A stretch of 6,965 nt of DNA from Verrucomicrobiota bacterium (GCA_003217965.1 QHNB01000064.1:12663-19627); one strand, 5' to 3'. Numbered from the stretch's first letter, positions 1-6,957 are shown. The notes: generated by a model from the letters alone, not told the origin. Made by a program: numbers and translations.

Positions 1-2
1 GA

Positions 3-149
3 AAAAAGCTTGGACTGGAAATCGGATTATTACGGCTGGGTGACTCGCCATCAAACACGGCTGTGGCTGATTTCACCAAGCTCGCCAAACGGGCCATTCC
101 CAGATTGCTTGGCAGGTATGCGGCACCGGCGCGGAATCACAGCAGCTGA
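3..149 (+). CDS. C-terminal tail of an unidentified gene (5' end outside the window)
   Basis: A reading frame is open from the left edge to a TGA at 147-149 and encodes about 48 residues, ending in ...LLGRYAAPARNHSS. The composition is protein-like: an alternation of hydrophobic and charged residues (LGLEIGLLRLGD, then FTKLAKRAIPRLL) that could form helices. Its stop lies 13 bases inside the 3' end of priA on the other strand, giving a tail-to-tail overlap of a kind common in compact genomes. I do not recognise the family. A competing frame from base 1 is open for a similar length but is rich in Trp, Pro and Arg and looks less natural. Too little is present to assign a function. Confidence 0.4.
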   Translation, partial: KKLGLEIGLLRLGDSPSNTAVADFTKLAKRAIPRLLGRYAAPARNHSS

Positions 150-1663
150 TACGGATCGACATCGACGGTGGCAGTGACATCCTCGGGCAGTGGTAATTTA
201 TCCATTACTTCACGAATTAGGCGGCTGAGCCGCATGACGGCGCCGCCGCGAAGCAGTATGTGAAAACGGAATTGTGTGTGCAATTTTTCGAGTGGCGCAG
301 GCGTAGCGTCGCTGACGGTGAATTCCTCGGACAAGGCTTCACACAATCGGCGCGCCAATGTTTCGGCAGAGAACTTGCCGCGGGTTTCATGCGCGGAGCG
401 GACGGTGATCAGGACAGCATGCTTAAAGGGCGGAAAATCGCACCGTTCACGAAATTCTAACTCTTGCTCCACGTAACCGGCGAAGTCATGGTGCCGGGCA
501 AATTGAATCGACGGACTGAACGGCGTGTAGCTCTGGACCAAAACCTCACCTGGCGTTTCACCACGGCCGGCGCGCCCGGCCACCTGGGTGAGCAACTGAA
601 AGGTGCGTTCACCGGCCCGAAAATCGGGCAGATGTAATGCGAGATCGGCATTGATGATTCCGACCAGGGTCACGTTCGGAAAATGCAGACCTTTCGCGAT
701 CATCTGGGTGCCGACTAAAATGTCGATCTTGCCCGCCCTAAATGCGCGCAGCGTTTCGCGATAAGCTTCCTTGCGTGTCATCGAATCGGCGTCCATTCGC
801 TTCACCACTGCCTTTGGAAAGATATGCCCGACCGTAGCCTCTACTTTCTCGGTGCCGAATCCGGAATAAATCAACGCGTCCTCTCCGCACTCCGGACATT
901 TTTTTGGGACAGCCGCGGCGTGTCCGCAAAGGTGGCAGGTGAGGCGAAGGATCGAGCGATGAAAGGTCAGAGCCACGCTGCAATTGGGACAATCACGCGC
1001 TCGTCCGCAGTTGCTGCAGACCAGAGACGTGGAGAAACCTCGGCGATTGAGGAATAGAATGGTTTGTTCACGTTTCTCGAGACGCTCCGCCATTGCGGTG
1101 CGCAATTTTTCCGAGAGAATCGTGCCGACTCGATCGCTTCGCTTCTCCTGCCGCAGATCGACGATGCGGATTCTCGGCATTTGGCAGTTGTCCACGCGCT
1201 GAGTCAGCGTCGCGAGCTCATACTTGCCAGTGAGCGCGTTGTGGTAACTCTCGAGTGAAGGTGTGGCGCTTCCGAGCAACACCACGCATTTTTCAAACTT
1301 CGCTCGCACGACCGCGACGTCACGGGCGTGATACCGAGGAGCTTCCTCCTGCTTGTAGGAAGTCTCGTGTTCTTCATCGACCACGACTAGCCCCAGATTT
1401 TTAAGCGGCGCAAAGACCGCGCTCCGTGCCCCGATAACGATGCGGGCGCGGCCGGAATGGACTTTGTGCCACTCATCATGGCGCTCGCCCTCTGATAAAT
1501 GACTGTGCAATACCGCGACGGAATCGTGCGATTTGGCAAAACGAGCGCGGCCGGAATGGACTTTGTGCCACTCATCATGGCGCTCGCCCTCTGATAAATG
1601 ACTGTGCAATACCGCGACGGAATCGTGCGATTTGGCAAAACGACTTTCGCGAGGGCGGCACAC
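137..1663 (-). pseudogene. priA: priA, C-terminal part: primosomal replication-restart helicase (helicase domains and zinc-binding region)
   Basis: PriA is a 3'-to-5' superfamily 2 DNA helicase that recognises stalled forks and reloads the replicative helicase. This 508-codon frame carries the later two thirds of the protein. After a tandemly duplicated stretch (residues 8-40 and 41-73) come the VIGARSAVFAPL segment (about 76-87), the DEEH Walker B box (96-99), SYKQ, the GSATPS motif (131-136), a zinc region with eight cysteines in four CxxC-type pairs (about 210-260), the VGTQMIAKGLHFPN helicase motif, QVAGRAGRGETPGEV (motif VI) and a typical C-terminus ending DPYQLL. The apparent GTG start at 1663 is probably not real: it lies in the segment that the N-terminal part reads in another frame. 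Walker A (expected as GVTGSGKTE), which should precede the LHSHLSEGER segment, is absent in all frames here. As written, this part cannot encode an ATP-hydrolysing helicase. Confidence 0.93.
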
Positions 1664-2286
1664 TGCTCCTCATTGAGCGTCAATTCGGGGTTGGCGACGA
1701 ATCGTTCATCGCCATGCGGATCGCGCGGCACGGCCGCTTCATGCAATTTAGCGAATCCGCGTTTAACCAATGCTTGCATAGTTGACGGATTGAGGGAAAG
1801 CCGCGCCAAGACCTCTGCCACCGGAACCGGGCCAGCGACTTTCGACAGCTCATGCAGAAGCTCGGCCTGGCGCGGCGCACGCCGCCGAATCTTGGCGAGC
1901 GTATCGGCAGAAACACTGGATGAGATCTGCACGAATTGCTGTTTTTTCCAACCGACTTCCGCGCGCCGGATTACTTGCGGCAGCAGGCTACGAATCACCG
2001 TTTCAATCGGGCAGCAATAGTAATTGGATATCCAGCGGGCCAGCTCCAGCAGGGTTGGACTGAGCGTTGGGCTTTCGCCAATGACAGCCTCGATCTCGCG
2101 AATACCCTTGGCGCTGGTCTCATTGATCAGTGCCACGACGGTGGCCAGCGCGCTTCGGTCTCGGAACGGCACGCGCACGCGGGAACCAATGCTCACCCGA
2201 TCAGCCAGGACCTCCGGAATTGCGTAATCCAGCTCTCGTCGAATGGCACGATCCACGATCACGCGGGCGAAGCTGCTCAATTTCAT
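1387..2286 (-). pseudogene. priA: priA, N-terminal part: DNA-binding domain and start of helicase domain, frameshifted
   Basis: Translation starts at the ATG at 2286 (MKLSSFARVIVD), a normal PriA N-terminus. Residues 1 to about 100 match the 3'-DNA-binding domain (RELDYAIP, GSRVRVPF, WISNYYCCP), followed by a winged-helix-like region to about 200 and the entry to the helicase domain (LTLNEEQCAAL, about 201-211). Real homology ends near residue 213 (about base 1645). Beyond that the frame reads the duplicated DNA out of phase, so the same nonsense peptide (LPNRTIPSRYCT...) occurs twice before a stop at 1387. By comparison with remembered E. coli and B. subtilis PriA, about 55-60 residues are missing between NEEQCAALAKV and RFAKSHDSV, including Walker A and the VPEI(S/G)LTPQ motif. 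With that segment restored and the duplication removed, the protein would be about 740 residues, normal for the family. No Shine-Dalgarno sequence precedes the start. Confidence 0.92.
1446..1643. repeat. Perfect 99-bp tandem duplication inside priA
   Basis: Bases 1446-1544 and 1545-1643 are identical over all 99 positions. Both copies start GCGCGGCCGGAATGG and end GGCAAAACGA. The unit is 33 codons, so it preserves the frame of the C-terminal priA part and repeats the block from RFAKSHDSV to HSGRA, a region present once in other PriA proteins. On the coding strand, both the junction with the N-terminal part and the junction between copies enter the unit at the same base, just before CGTTTTGCC. 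The perfect identity means the duplication is either very recent or a product of assembly. Confidence 0.97.
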
Positions 2287-2380
2287 TTGCTCGCGCAGCG
2301 GAGGCGTGGATTCATCCCATCCATGATAGAGGCCGGCATATGCAATAAGTTGGCATGATTAAGTCGCTGCCACATCGACG
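2287..2380. other. Divergent intergenic region between priA and the lytic transglycosylase gene
   Basis: These 94 bases separate two divergent starts and should hold promoters for both. I see no convincing paired -35/-10 elements in either direction. TATCAT-like and TTGCAT-like hexamers occur on the priA strand but only 11 bases apart. Neither gene has a clear Shine-Dalgarno sequence at its start. No hairpin or repeat stands out. Confidence 0.4.
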
Positions 2381-2980
2381 ATGCGCTTCTTATTCAAGTT
2401 AATCATTTGTCTCGGCTTCGCGATTGCGGCCGGATTTGGTCTGCTTGCTTTGCGTTCAGGCGATGCCGTCTACACCGCCTATGAGTGGCTCAGCCCGGCG
2501 CGCTTCCATCAATTCGACAATCTGATTCGCGCGGTCGCCGCTGAGCATCAGCTCGATCCCATGCTGATAAAGGCCGTTGTTTGGCGCGAGAGCCGATTCG
2601 ACCCAAGGAAAATTGGAACCGCGGGCGAGCGTGGGCTCATGCAGGTGAGCGAGCGTGCCGCGCGGGAGTGGGCCAGAGAAACGCATGTTGCAAGTTTCCA
2701 GCCGAACGATTTGTTCGATCCCAAGACAAACCTTGAAGCGGGGACATGGTATCTCCATCGCGCCTTCCAACATTGGGACCATCAAAGCCAGCCGACCGCG
2801 TTCGCCCTCGCCGAATATAACGCCGGCGCCAGCCGTGCCCAGCGCTGGGCCAATAATGACACCGCAGCCCCTCTCTCGCAGAAAACTTTTCGTCGCAATA
2901 TCGATTTTCCTGGTACGCGAAACTACGTCGATAGTGTCATCCAGCGGTGGGAATTTTATCGACGGCGCGGCCGGATGTGA
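2381..2980 (+). CDS. Membrane-anchored lytic transglycosylase, SLT (GH23) family
   Basis: This 199-residue protein is predicted to cleave the MurNAc-GlcNAc bond of peptidoglycan in the periplasm, forming 1,6-anhydro-muropeptides. Residues 4-24 are a hydrophobic segment after a short basic start (MRFLFK), so it is a signal anchor or signal peptide; no lipobox is clear. The SLT domain spans about 45-195: ESRFDP with the likely catalytic Glu70, GERGLMQV (82-89), the LFDPKTNLEAGTWYL block (111-125), AEYNAGASRAQRW and a closing NYVDSVIQRW. All the usual family landmarks are present. The size fits a minimal, Slt70-like catalytic domain without extra modules. No Shine-Dalgarno sequence precedes the ATG, but this start gives a sensible export signal. 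It is directly followed by polX 9 bases downstream and probably shares its transcript. Confidence 0.95.
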   Translation: MRFLFKLIICLGFAIAAGFGLLALRSGDAVYTAYEWLSPARFHQFDNLIRAVAAEHQLDPMLIKAVVWRESRFDPRKIGTAGERGLMQVSERAAREWARETHVASFQPNDLFDPKTNLEAGTWYLHRAFQHWDHQSQPTAFALAEYNAGASRAQRWANNDTAAPLSQKTFRRNIDFPGTRNYVDSVIQRWEFYRRRGRM

Positions 2981-2984
2981 GGAA
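2979..2984 (+). promoter_or_regulatory. Shine-Dalgarno sequence for polX, overlapping the upstream stop codon
   Basis: GAGGAA begins inside the TGA stop (2978-2980) of the transglycosylase gene and sits 5 bases before the polX ATG at 2990. It is the only clear Shine-Dalgarno site among the gene starts in this window, and it fixes the polX start. The placement suggests translational coupling of polX to the gene before it. Confidence 0.75.
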
Positions 2985-2989
2985 TAACG

Positions 2990-3685
2990 ATGACGAAGGA
3001 AGAGATCGCGACCGCTCTCGAAGAAATCGCGACCCTGCTCGAATTGAAGGGCGAGAATCCAATTAAGATTCGCGCTTACACAAACGCTGCCCGATCCATC
3101 GAGGCGTGGGGGGCGAGCTTTTCTGACCTACAGAACGAGGAAACGCTCGAAAAAATTCCCGGCATCGGCAAGGCCATCGCCGCAAAAGTGAAGGAGTTGG
3201 CGACAACCGGCTCACTCAAATTTCTCGAGGAACTGCGCGCGCAATTTCCGGGCGCGATTCTCGATTTGTTTTCTATTCCTGGGCTTGGCGCGAAAAAAAT
3301 TAAGGCGCTGCACGAGCAACTGCACATCAACTCCATTTCCGATTTGCAAGCAGCGTGCGAATCCGGGCGCGTGGCCGAGTTGCCGGGGTTTGGCGCGACT
3401 ACTCAGGAGAAATTGTGCAAGGCGATCGCCAATCGAACCAAACATGCTGGCTCTTTTCAGCTTGGCCAAATCACGGCCGATGCGGAGCAATTGCGAAACG
3501 ATCTGGCCAAGTGCGCCGAGGCCATCCAAGTAAGCGTGGCGGGAAGTGGTCGAGAACGTGATCGCCCGGGGGCCGACAAAGACGAGCGTGCGCCTGAAAT
3601 CTGGCATTCAGAGCGATCTACGGGTCGTCACCAGAAAAGAATATCCTTTTGCGCTCAATTATTTTACCGGCAGCAAGGAGCATAA
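2990..3685 (+). pseudogene. polX: polX, N-terminal part: family X DNA polymerase, HhH region and start of polymerase domain, frameshifted
   Basis: Bacterial PolX is a repair DNA polymerase fused to a PHP-type 3'-5' exonuclease. This part begins with the family's N-terminal helical domain (LELKGENPIKIRAY, 17-30) and has three helix-hairpin-helix-like motifs: IPGIGKAIAAKV (56-67), IPGLGAKKIKAL (96-107) and LPGFGATTQEKL (131-142). It then enters the nucleotidyltransferase fold and stops matching the family at VAGS (183-186). In intact members the Gly-Ser is followed by an Arg-rich loop and a DxD pair that binds the catalytic metals; here the frame instead runs into unrelated Arg/Asp-rich sequence and stops at 3685. 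The true continuation is in another frame from about base 3546. About 33 codons are missing, judged against remembered B. subtilis PolX. The start is set by a good Shine-Dalgarno site. Confidence 0.92.
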
Positions 3686-4655
3686 CATCGTAATGCGAAA
3701 CCGCGCGCTTGATCGGGGTTGGACGCTCAATGAATATCGCCTCGGGCCCGCCCCGCAAACAATTGCCGGGAAACACCGAACGGTGGCCGTTGAAATCCCA
3801 CCAATCAGCGATGAAGCAGGACTTTATCGCGCGCTCGGACTCGATTTCATTCCGCCGGAGTTGCGCGAGAGCTGTGGCGAATTCGAAGCAGCCGAATCGG
3901 GAACTTTGCCACGCTTAATCGAGCCGGAAGACCTGCGCGGCACTTTCCACTGTCATACGACTGCGAGTGATGGGCACAATTCGCTCGCAGAAATGGTGGA
4001 AGCGGCGCGCGATCTTGGGCTTGAATACATTGGCATTGCCGACCACAGCCGCAGTTCAGTCCAGGCGCACGGCTTGGATGAATCACGGCTGAAAGTACAA
4101 CGCGCCCAAATCCGAGCCCTAAACGAAACGGTTACTGATATTCGCGTTTTCAGCGGCATCGAGTGCGACATCCTGCGCGACGGTTCCCTTGATTTTCCGG
4201 ATGAAACTCTTGCCGAACTGGACTTCGTCGTCGCATCCATTCATTCGACACTGAACTTGAGCGAAGCCGAAATGACAAAGCGGGTGATCCGGGCAATGGA
4301 GAATCCCTACGTCACAATGCTGGCGCATCCAACCGGTCGGTTGCTCTTGAAACGCGAAGGCTACGCGATTGAAATTCCCGCCATCATTGATGCCGCAGCG
4401 CGGACCGGCACGTGGATCGAGCTGAACGCTGCTCCCAAGCGACTCGATCTGGACTGGCGCTGGTGGCCGCTGGCGAAGAGAAAGGGCGTTCGATGCGTGA
4501 TCAATCCCGATGCGCATCGAGTAGCGCGGCTCCAAGATTTATCCTTCGGCATCGGTTCGGCCCGAAAGGGATGGCTCACCAAAGACGACGTGGTCAATTG
4601 CTTGCCGTTGAACAGAATCGAAGCCGAACTAAAGAAAAAGCGCGAGCGAAAGTAG
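3546..4655 (+). pseudogene. polX: polX, C-terminal part: end of polymerase domain and complete PHP exonuclease domain
   Basis: The frame opens with VVENVIARGPTKTSVRL and continues SDLRVV, YFTGSKEHN and LNEYRLG, all recognisable from the palm and thumb of family X polymerases; SDLRVV carries what should be the third catalytic Asp. The PHP domain follows from about residue 130 with a full set of metal ligands: HCH (135-137) with SDG, ADHS, GIECD, SIHS, AHPTGR and NPDAHR. The protein ends in a basic tail, KKKRERK. The GTG at 3546 is an accidental in-frame codon rather than a likely native start, since a protein starting here would lack the HhH region and the two DxD aspartates. If this part were expressed alone it could in principle keep PHP nuclease activity, but no Shine-Dalgarno site precedes 3546. 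The stop lies 21 bases from the convergent gene's stop. Confidence 0.92.
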
Positions 4656-4686
4656 GGGTAAGCGGCTCCGCGGCGCCTACACTTTC
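4648..4686. terminator. Possible bidirectional terminator between convergent polX and amidinotransferase genes
   Basis: GAAAGT (4648-4653) pairs perfectly with ACTTTC (4681-4686). AGG (4654-4656) can pair with CCT (4676-4678) across a two-base bulge, and a small GCG/CGC hairpin (4662-4671) fits inside. The structure spans both stop codons of the convergent genes. The stem is imperfect and there is no strong U tract on either side, so it may be only a chance inverted repeat or a weak terminator. Confidence 0.3.
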
Positions 4687-5483
4687 TCCCGTTGCGGCAA
4701 AAACATCGTAAGACATTTGCAGGCGCCGCCTGCTTTGAGGAACTCGGACATCGGTAGCTGATGACAACGGTAATCGCGACTTTCCAGCGTCCGCACGAGA
4801 TTAGGCGCGCCCTCCGGAAGCACGATATCGCGCCCGAGCACGACCGCGTTGCAGCAAAACGTCTTCGCCTCCTCTTCTTCGACATCGATTAAATCAGAGA
4901 CATGGCCGCGGATGGCACGCTGGCCGTATTCTTCGAATGCTGCGGGGAACCAGATTGCGCCATTGCCGGGCAGCGGACAAAAACAGGTATCCAGATGATA
5001 AAAACGCGGATCGACCAGCTCGATCGAAATGACAAGGCATCCGAGCATGTCGGCGACGGCGCGGTGGGATTGGATATCGCTGCGAAATTTATAACCGCAA
5101 AAGAGAGCATCGCCACCAAAGAGCGCGTCGCCTTCTCCTTCGAAATACAACTCGTTCGACAACCATAAAACTTCATATCCGCGCGATTCCATCCAGCGCG
5201 CGAAATGCGGCGCTTCGCCGGCCCGTTCCTGGTGGCGAAAATTGCTCGGAATAAATTGCCGGCCAACGGTCAGCCCGGCGTTGGCCGTAAAAACCATGTC
5301 GGGCAATTTCGGTTGTGGCGGGACTAGGTCGATTTTGGCACCGAGCGCGACAAGCGTTTTATATAAGCCTTGCCATTGCGACTTGACGAGCTCGGTCTCG
5401 GCCCCGCGTGCACGACTCATCCAGGGATTGATCTCGTATTCGATGCCGTAATAATCCGGCGCGCAGAGCAGCAATTCGCGCAT
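4677..5483 (-). CDS. Amidinotransferase / DDAH-fold enzyme, probable arginine dihydrolase
   Basis: This 268-residue protein belongs to the guanidine-modifying (arginine deiminase, DDAH, amidinotransferase) superfamily. Visible landmarks, in order: MSRARGAETELV (22-33), DMVFTANAGL (62-71), FEGEGDALFGG (114-124) with acidic residues suited to binding a guanidinium group, FYHLDTCFCPL (161-171) with likely catalytic His163, and KAGGACKCLTM (250-260) with likely nucleophile Cys257. The pattern fits the N-terminal domain of cyanobacterial AgrE/ArgZ, which converts arginine to ornithine, CO2 and two ammonia; Asn68 sits where those enzymes carry an Asn tied to dihydrolase activity. The gene starts 6 bases after the stop of a LOR/SDH gene, the other half of AgrE/ArgZ, which strongly supports arginine as substrate. 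A dimethylarginine hydrolase or plain deiminase remains possible. There is no signal peptide, so the enzyme is cytosolic. The length is complete for a single domain. Confidence 0.93.
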   Translation of the reverse strand: MRELLLCAPDYYGIEYEINPWMSRARGAETELVKSQWQGLYKTLVALGAKIDLVPPQPKLPDMVFTANAGLTVGRQFIPSNFRHQERAGEAPHFARWMESRGYEVLWLSNELYFEGEGDALFGGDALFCGYKFRSDIQSHRAVADMLGCLVISIELVDPRFYHLDTCFCPLPGNGAIWFPAAFEEYGQRAIRGHVSDLIDVEEEEAKTFCCNAVVLGRDIVLPEGAPNLVRTLESRDYRCHQLPMSEFLKAGGACKCLTMFLPQREKV

Positions 5484-5489
5484 CCGATC

Positions 5490-6725
5490 TTACTTTTGCT
5501 TGGCGCGGAGCTGTTCCAGGCAATGCACCAATTCGCGCAGGAACGGCTCGACGTCGGTGACTAGCCCCAAGGCTTGGAACGTCTGTTGATTGGTCAGCTT
5601 TGCCACGGCCGCAGGATTGATGTCCACGACCAAAGTTCTCACGCTCGCCGGCAACAGATTGGCGACAGCAAATGAGTGCAACATCGCGCCTAGGAGCAAT
5701 GCCAGTGTCACCCCTTTGAATTTCTGCCGCATCACGCGCTGCGCTTCGAGTGAGTCCGTGATCACTCCCGGCAGCGGACCATCGTCGCGGATCGAGCCGG
5801 TCAACAGAAACTCAACACCACCTTTGACGCAGGCGTGCATGATCCCACGCGTGAGTGTCCCGCGCTTGACCAGCTCGGCGATTCCACCAGCGGAGCGCAC
5901 AATGTTAATGGCGCGCATGTGATTTTGGTGTCCGCCATCGGCCAGCGTCCCTTGCTCGAGATTAACGCCAAGCGCGGTCCCAAACAACGTGCTCTCAATG
6001 TCGTAAACGGCCATGGCATTGCCGGCAAATACCAGGTCGACGTAGCCCCAATTGATCAACTGCTCGAGGTATTCGGCTGCCCCGGTATGGACAACCGAGG
6101 CGCCGGCCACGACTAATAGTTTGCCGTTTTCCTTACGGGCCGTTTCAAACTCGCGCGCGATTTCACGGATTACAGCCCCCTTCGGTCGCTCCGCGGAGAG
6201 ATTGGCATTGAGAAACTGAAAGACATCTGTGCGCGACGTTGTGCGCTGCACCGGAACAACGCGCACGCCTTGATGGCCGACGACGATCTCCATCCCCTTC
6301 CGGACGTCGGCGAACTTCACCGTTCGCGCCTTCTTGTTGGCGAGATCAAACGCAATCCCACTGTCCATGATAGGTGGCTGGACCTCGTATTCCTTGCTAT
6401 CAATTCGGACAAAGGTTTGCCGATTTGTCGTCACAAAAAAATCTGGTGGAAAAATTCCATCCGCGGGCGCAGGTGCGAGTTGGGCGTCGCCTTTGTCCTC
6501 AACCTCTGCCCCATGCTGGCGCAAACGCAGGACCAAATCGTCTAGCGCTTCGTGAGTTGATGCCGAGACCTCGATCCGCGCGAAGCTTTGGTCGGCCCGC
6601 CGCTGGCCAATCTTGACCTCTAGCATCGTAAAATTCGCGCCTCGGGTCAGAATTTCATCCAAGACCTTCGGTAAAGTGAGGGAATCGATAATGTGACCGC
6701 GGAGTTGGATCGTCTCCGAAACCAT
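5490..6725 (-). CDS. LOR/SDH-domain protein, archaeal-type ornithine cyclodeaminase (TIGR00300-like)
   Basis: This 411-residue protein matches the family called LOR/SDH bifunctional conserved domain, whose studied members are NAD-dependent ornithine cyclodeaminases making proline and ammonia from ornithine. Residues 1 to about 90 form the N-terminal domain (LRGHIIDSLTLPKVLDEI, then FTMLEVKIG and an EDKGDAQL linker). A middle beta-rich domain begins near 95 (FFVTTNRQTFVRI, PPIMDSGIAFD). The nucleotide-binding domain carries VVAGASVVHTGA (about 203-214), FAGNAMAVYDIES (about 230-242), GGHQNHMRAIN (about 262-272) and VVDINPAAVAKL near the C-terminus. It is unrelated to the mu-crystallin-type ornithine cyclodeaminase. 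It is first in a two-gene operon with the amidinotransferase, so its ornithine probably comes from that enzyme. The ATG at 6725 gives a normal family N-terminus; there is no Shine-Dalgarno site, and a promoter-like pair lies immediately upstream. Length is normal and the reading frame intact. Confidence 0.93.
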   Translation of the reverse strand: MVSETIQLRGHIIDSLTLPKVLDEILTRGANFTMLEVKIGQRRADQSFARIEVSASTHEALDDLVLRLRQHGAEVEDKGDAQLAPAPADGIFPPDFFVTTNRQTFVRIDSKEYEVQPPIMDSGIAFDLANKKARTVKFADVRKGMEIVVGHQGVRVVPVQRTTSRTDVFQFLNANLSAERPKGAVIREIAREFETARKENGKLLVVAGASVVHTGAAEYLEQLINWGYVDLVFAGNAMAVYDIESTLFGTALGVNLEQGTLADGGHQNHMRAINIVRSAGGIAELVKRGTLTRGIMHACVKGGVEFLLTGSIRDDGPLPGVITDSLEAQRVMRQKFKGVTLALLLGAMLHSFAVANLLPASVRTLVVDINPAAVAKLTNQQTFQALGLVTDVEPFLRELVHCLEQLRAKQK

Positions 6726-6731
6726 CGGCGG

Positions 6732-6760
6732 AATTTAACCAAAGCTCCCGAGACCGCCAA
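6732..6760 (-). promoter_or_regulatory. Candidate promoter for the LOR/SDH-amidinotransferase operon
   Basis: On the minus strand TTGGCG (6760-6755) and TAAATT (6737-6732) are spaced by 17 bases; each matches the sigma-70 consensus at four of six positions. The -10 ends only 6 bases before the ATG at 6725, so transcription would begin at or next to the start codon and the mRNA would be leaderless, consistent with the missing Shine-Dalgarno site. This is inferred from sequence alone. Confidence 0.4.
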
Positions 6761-6804
6761 TGAATCGCAGCCGCCGAATTGAGTCGCGCTTGGCCTCGCT
6801 GCGG

Positions 6805-6810
6805 TATAAT
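6805..6810 (+). promoter_or_regulatory. Perfect TATAAT -10 element facing right
   Basis: TATAAT matches the sigma-70 -10 consensus exactly and lies 6 bases before an ATG at 6817, the same spacing as on the opposite strand for the LOR/SDH gene. The best -35 candidate, TTGAGT at 6779-6784, is 20 bases away, which is too long to be convincing. A leaderless transcript starting at 6817 is the simplest reading. Confidence 0.35.
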
Positions 6811-6816
6811 TGCCGA

Positions 6817-6957
6817 ATGGAAAAACCAAGCGCCCGGGGACCTTCGCCGTCGAGAAAAGCGCATCTGGCGCTGCGCCAGAAACTGAATCGAAAATCGAAG
6901 CCGGTGCCACCATTGCCCACGTCGACCAACAAGCCCCGGCGGGAATTGCCGCGGTGA
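6817..6957 (+). CDS. Uncertain small basic protein, or mis-framed start of a longer gene
   Basis: The ATG at 6817 opens a 46-codon frame ending with TGA at 6955-6957. The product (MEKPSARGPSPSRK...) has 13 Lys/Arg, 9 Pro and only two acidic residues, with no domain I recognise; it would be disordered and could bind nucleic acid, but nothing shows this. The start is favoured by a TATAAT 6 bases upstream. A second frame, from a TTG at 6810, is open to the window's end and reads PNGKTKRPGTFAVEKSASGA..., an Ala/Glu/Thr-rich stretch that also looks protein-like. Only one of the two is likely to be real, and the sequence in hand does not decide. A minus-strand frame also runs through here, but its Arg/Gly/Phe-rich product looks like a shadow. 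Confidence 0.3.
   Translation: MEKPSARGPSPSRKAHLALRQKLNRKSKPVPPLPTSTNKPRRELPR

Noticed and set aside
1446..1643. CRISPR-like or functional minisatellite repeat
   Set aside because: There are only two copies, with no spacer, and the unit is ordinary priA coding sequence.
1387..1663. Programmed ribosomal frameshift between the two priA frames
   Set aside because: A frameshift would not restore the missing Walker A segment, and I see no slippery heptamer followed by a structure at the junction; a deletion explains the break better.
1598..2358. Plus-strand open frames opposite the priA N-terminal part
   Set aside because: They lie antisense to clear PriA coding sequence, with Ser/Arg-rich or otherwise unfamiliar products; they are shadows of a GC-rich gene.
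3212..3607. Minus-strand 131-codon frame opposite polX
   Set aside because: It is antisense to the HhH region of PolX, which has unmistakable motifs in the forward frame.
4361..4885. Minus-strand 174-codon open frame across the end of polX and of the amidinotransferase gene
   Set aside because: It overlaps strongly supported domains in both genes and its product is Arg/Ser/Cys-rich with no recognisable motif.
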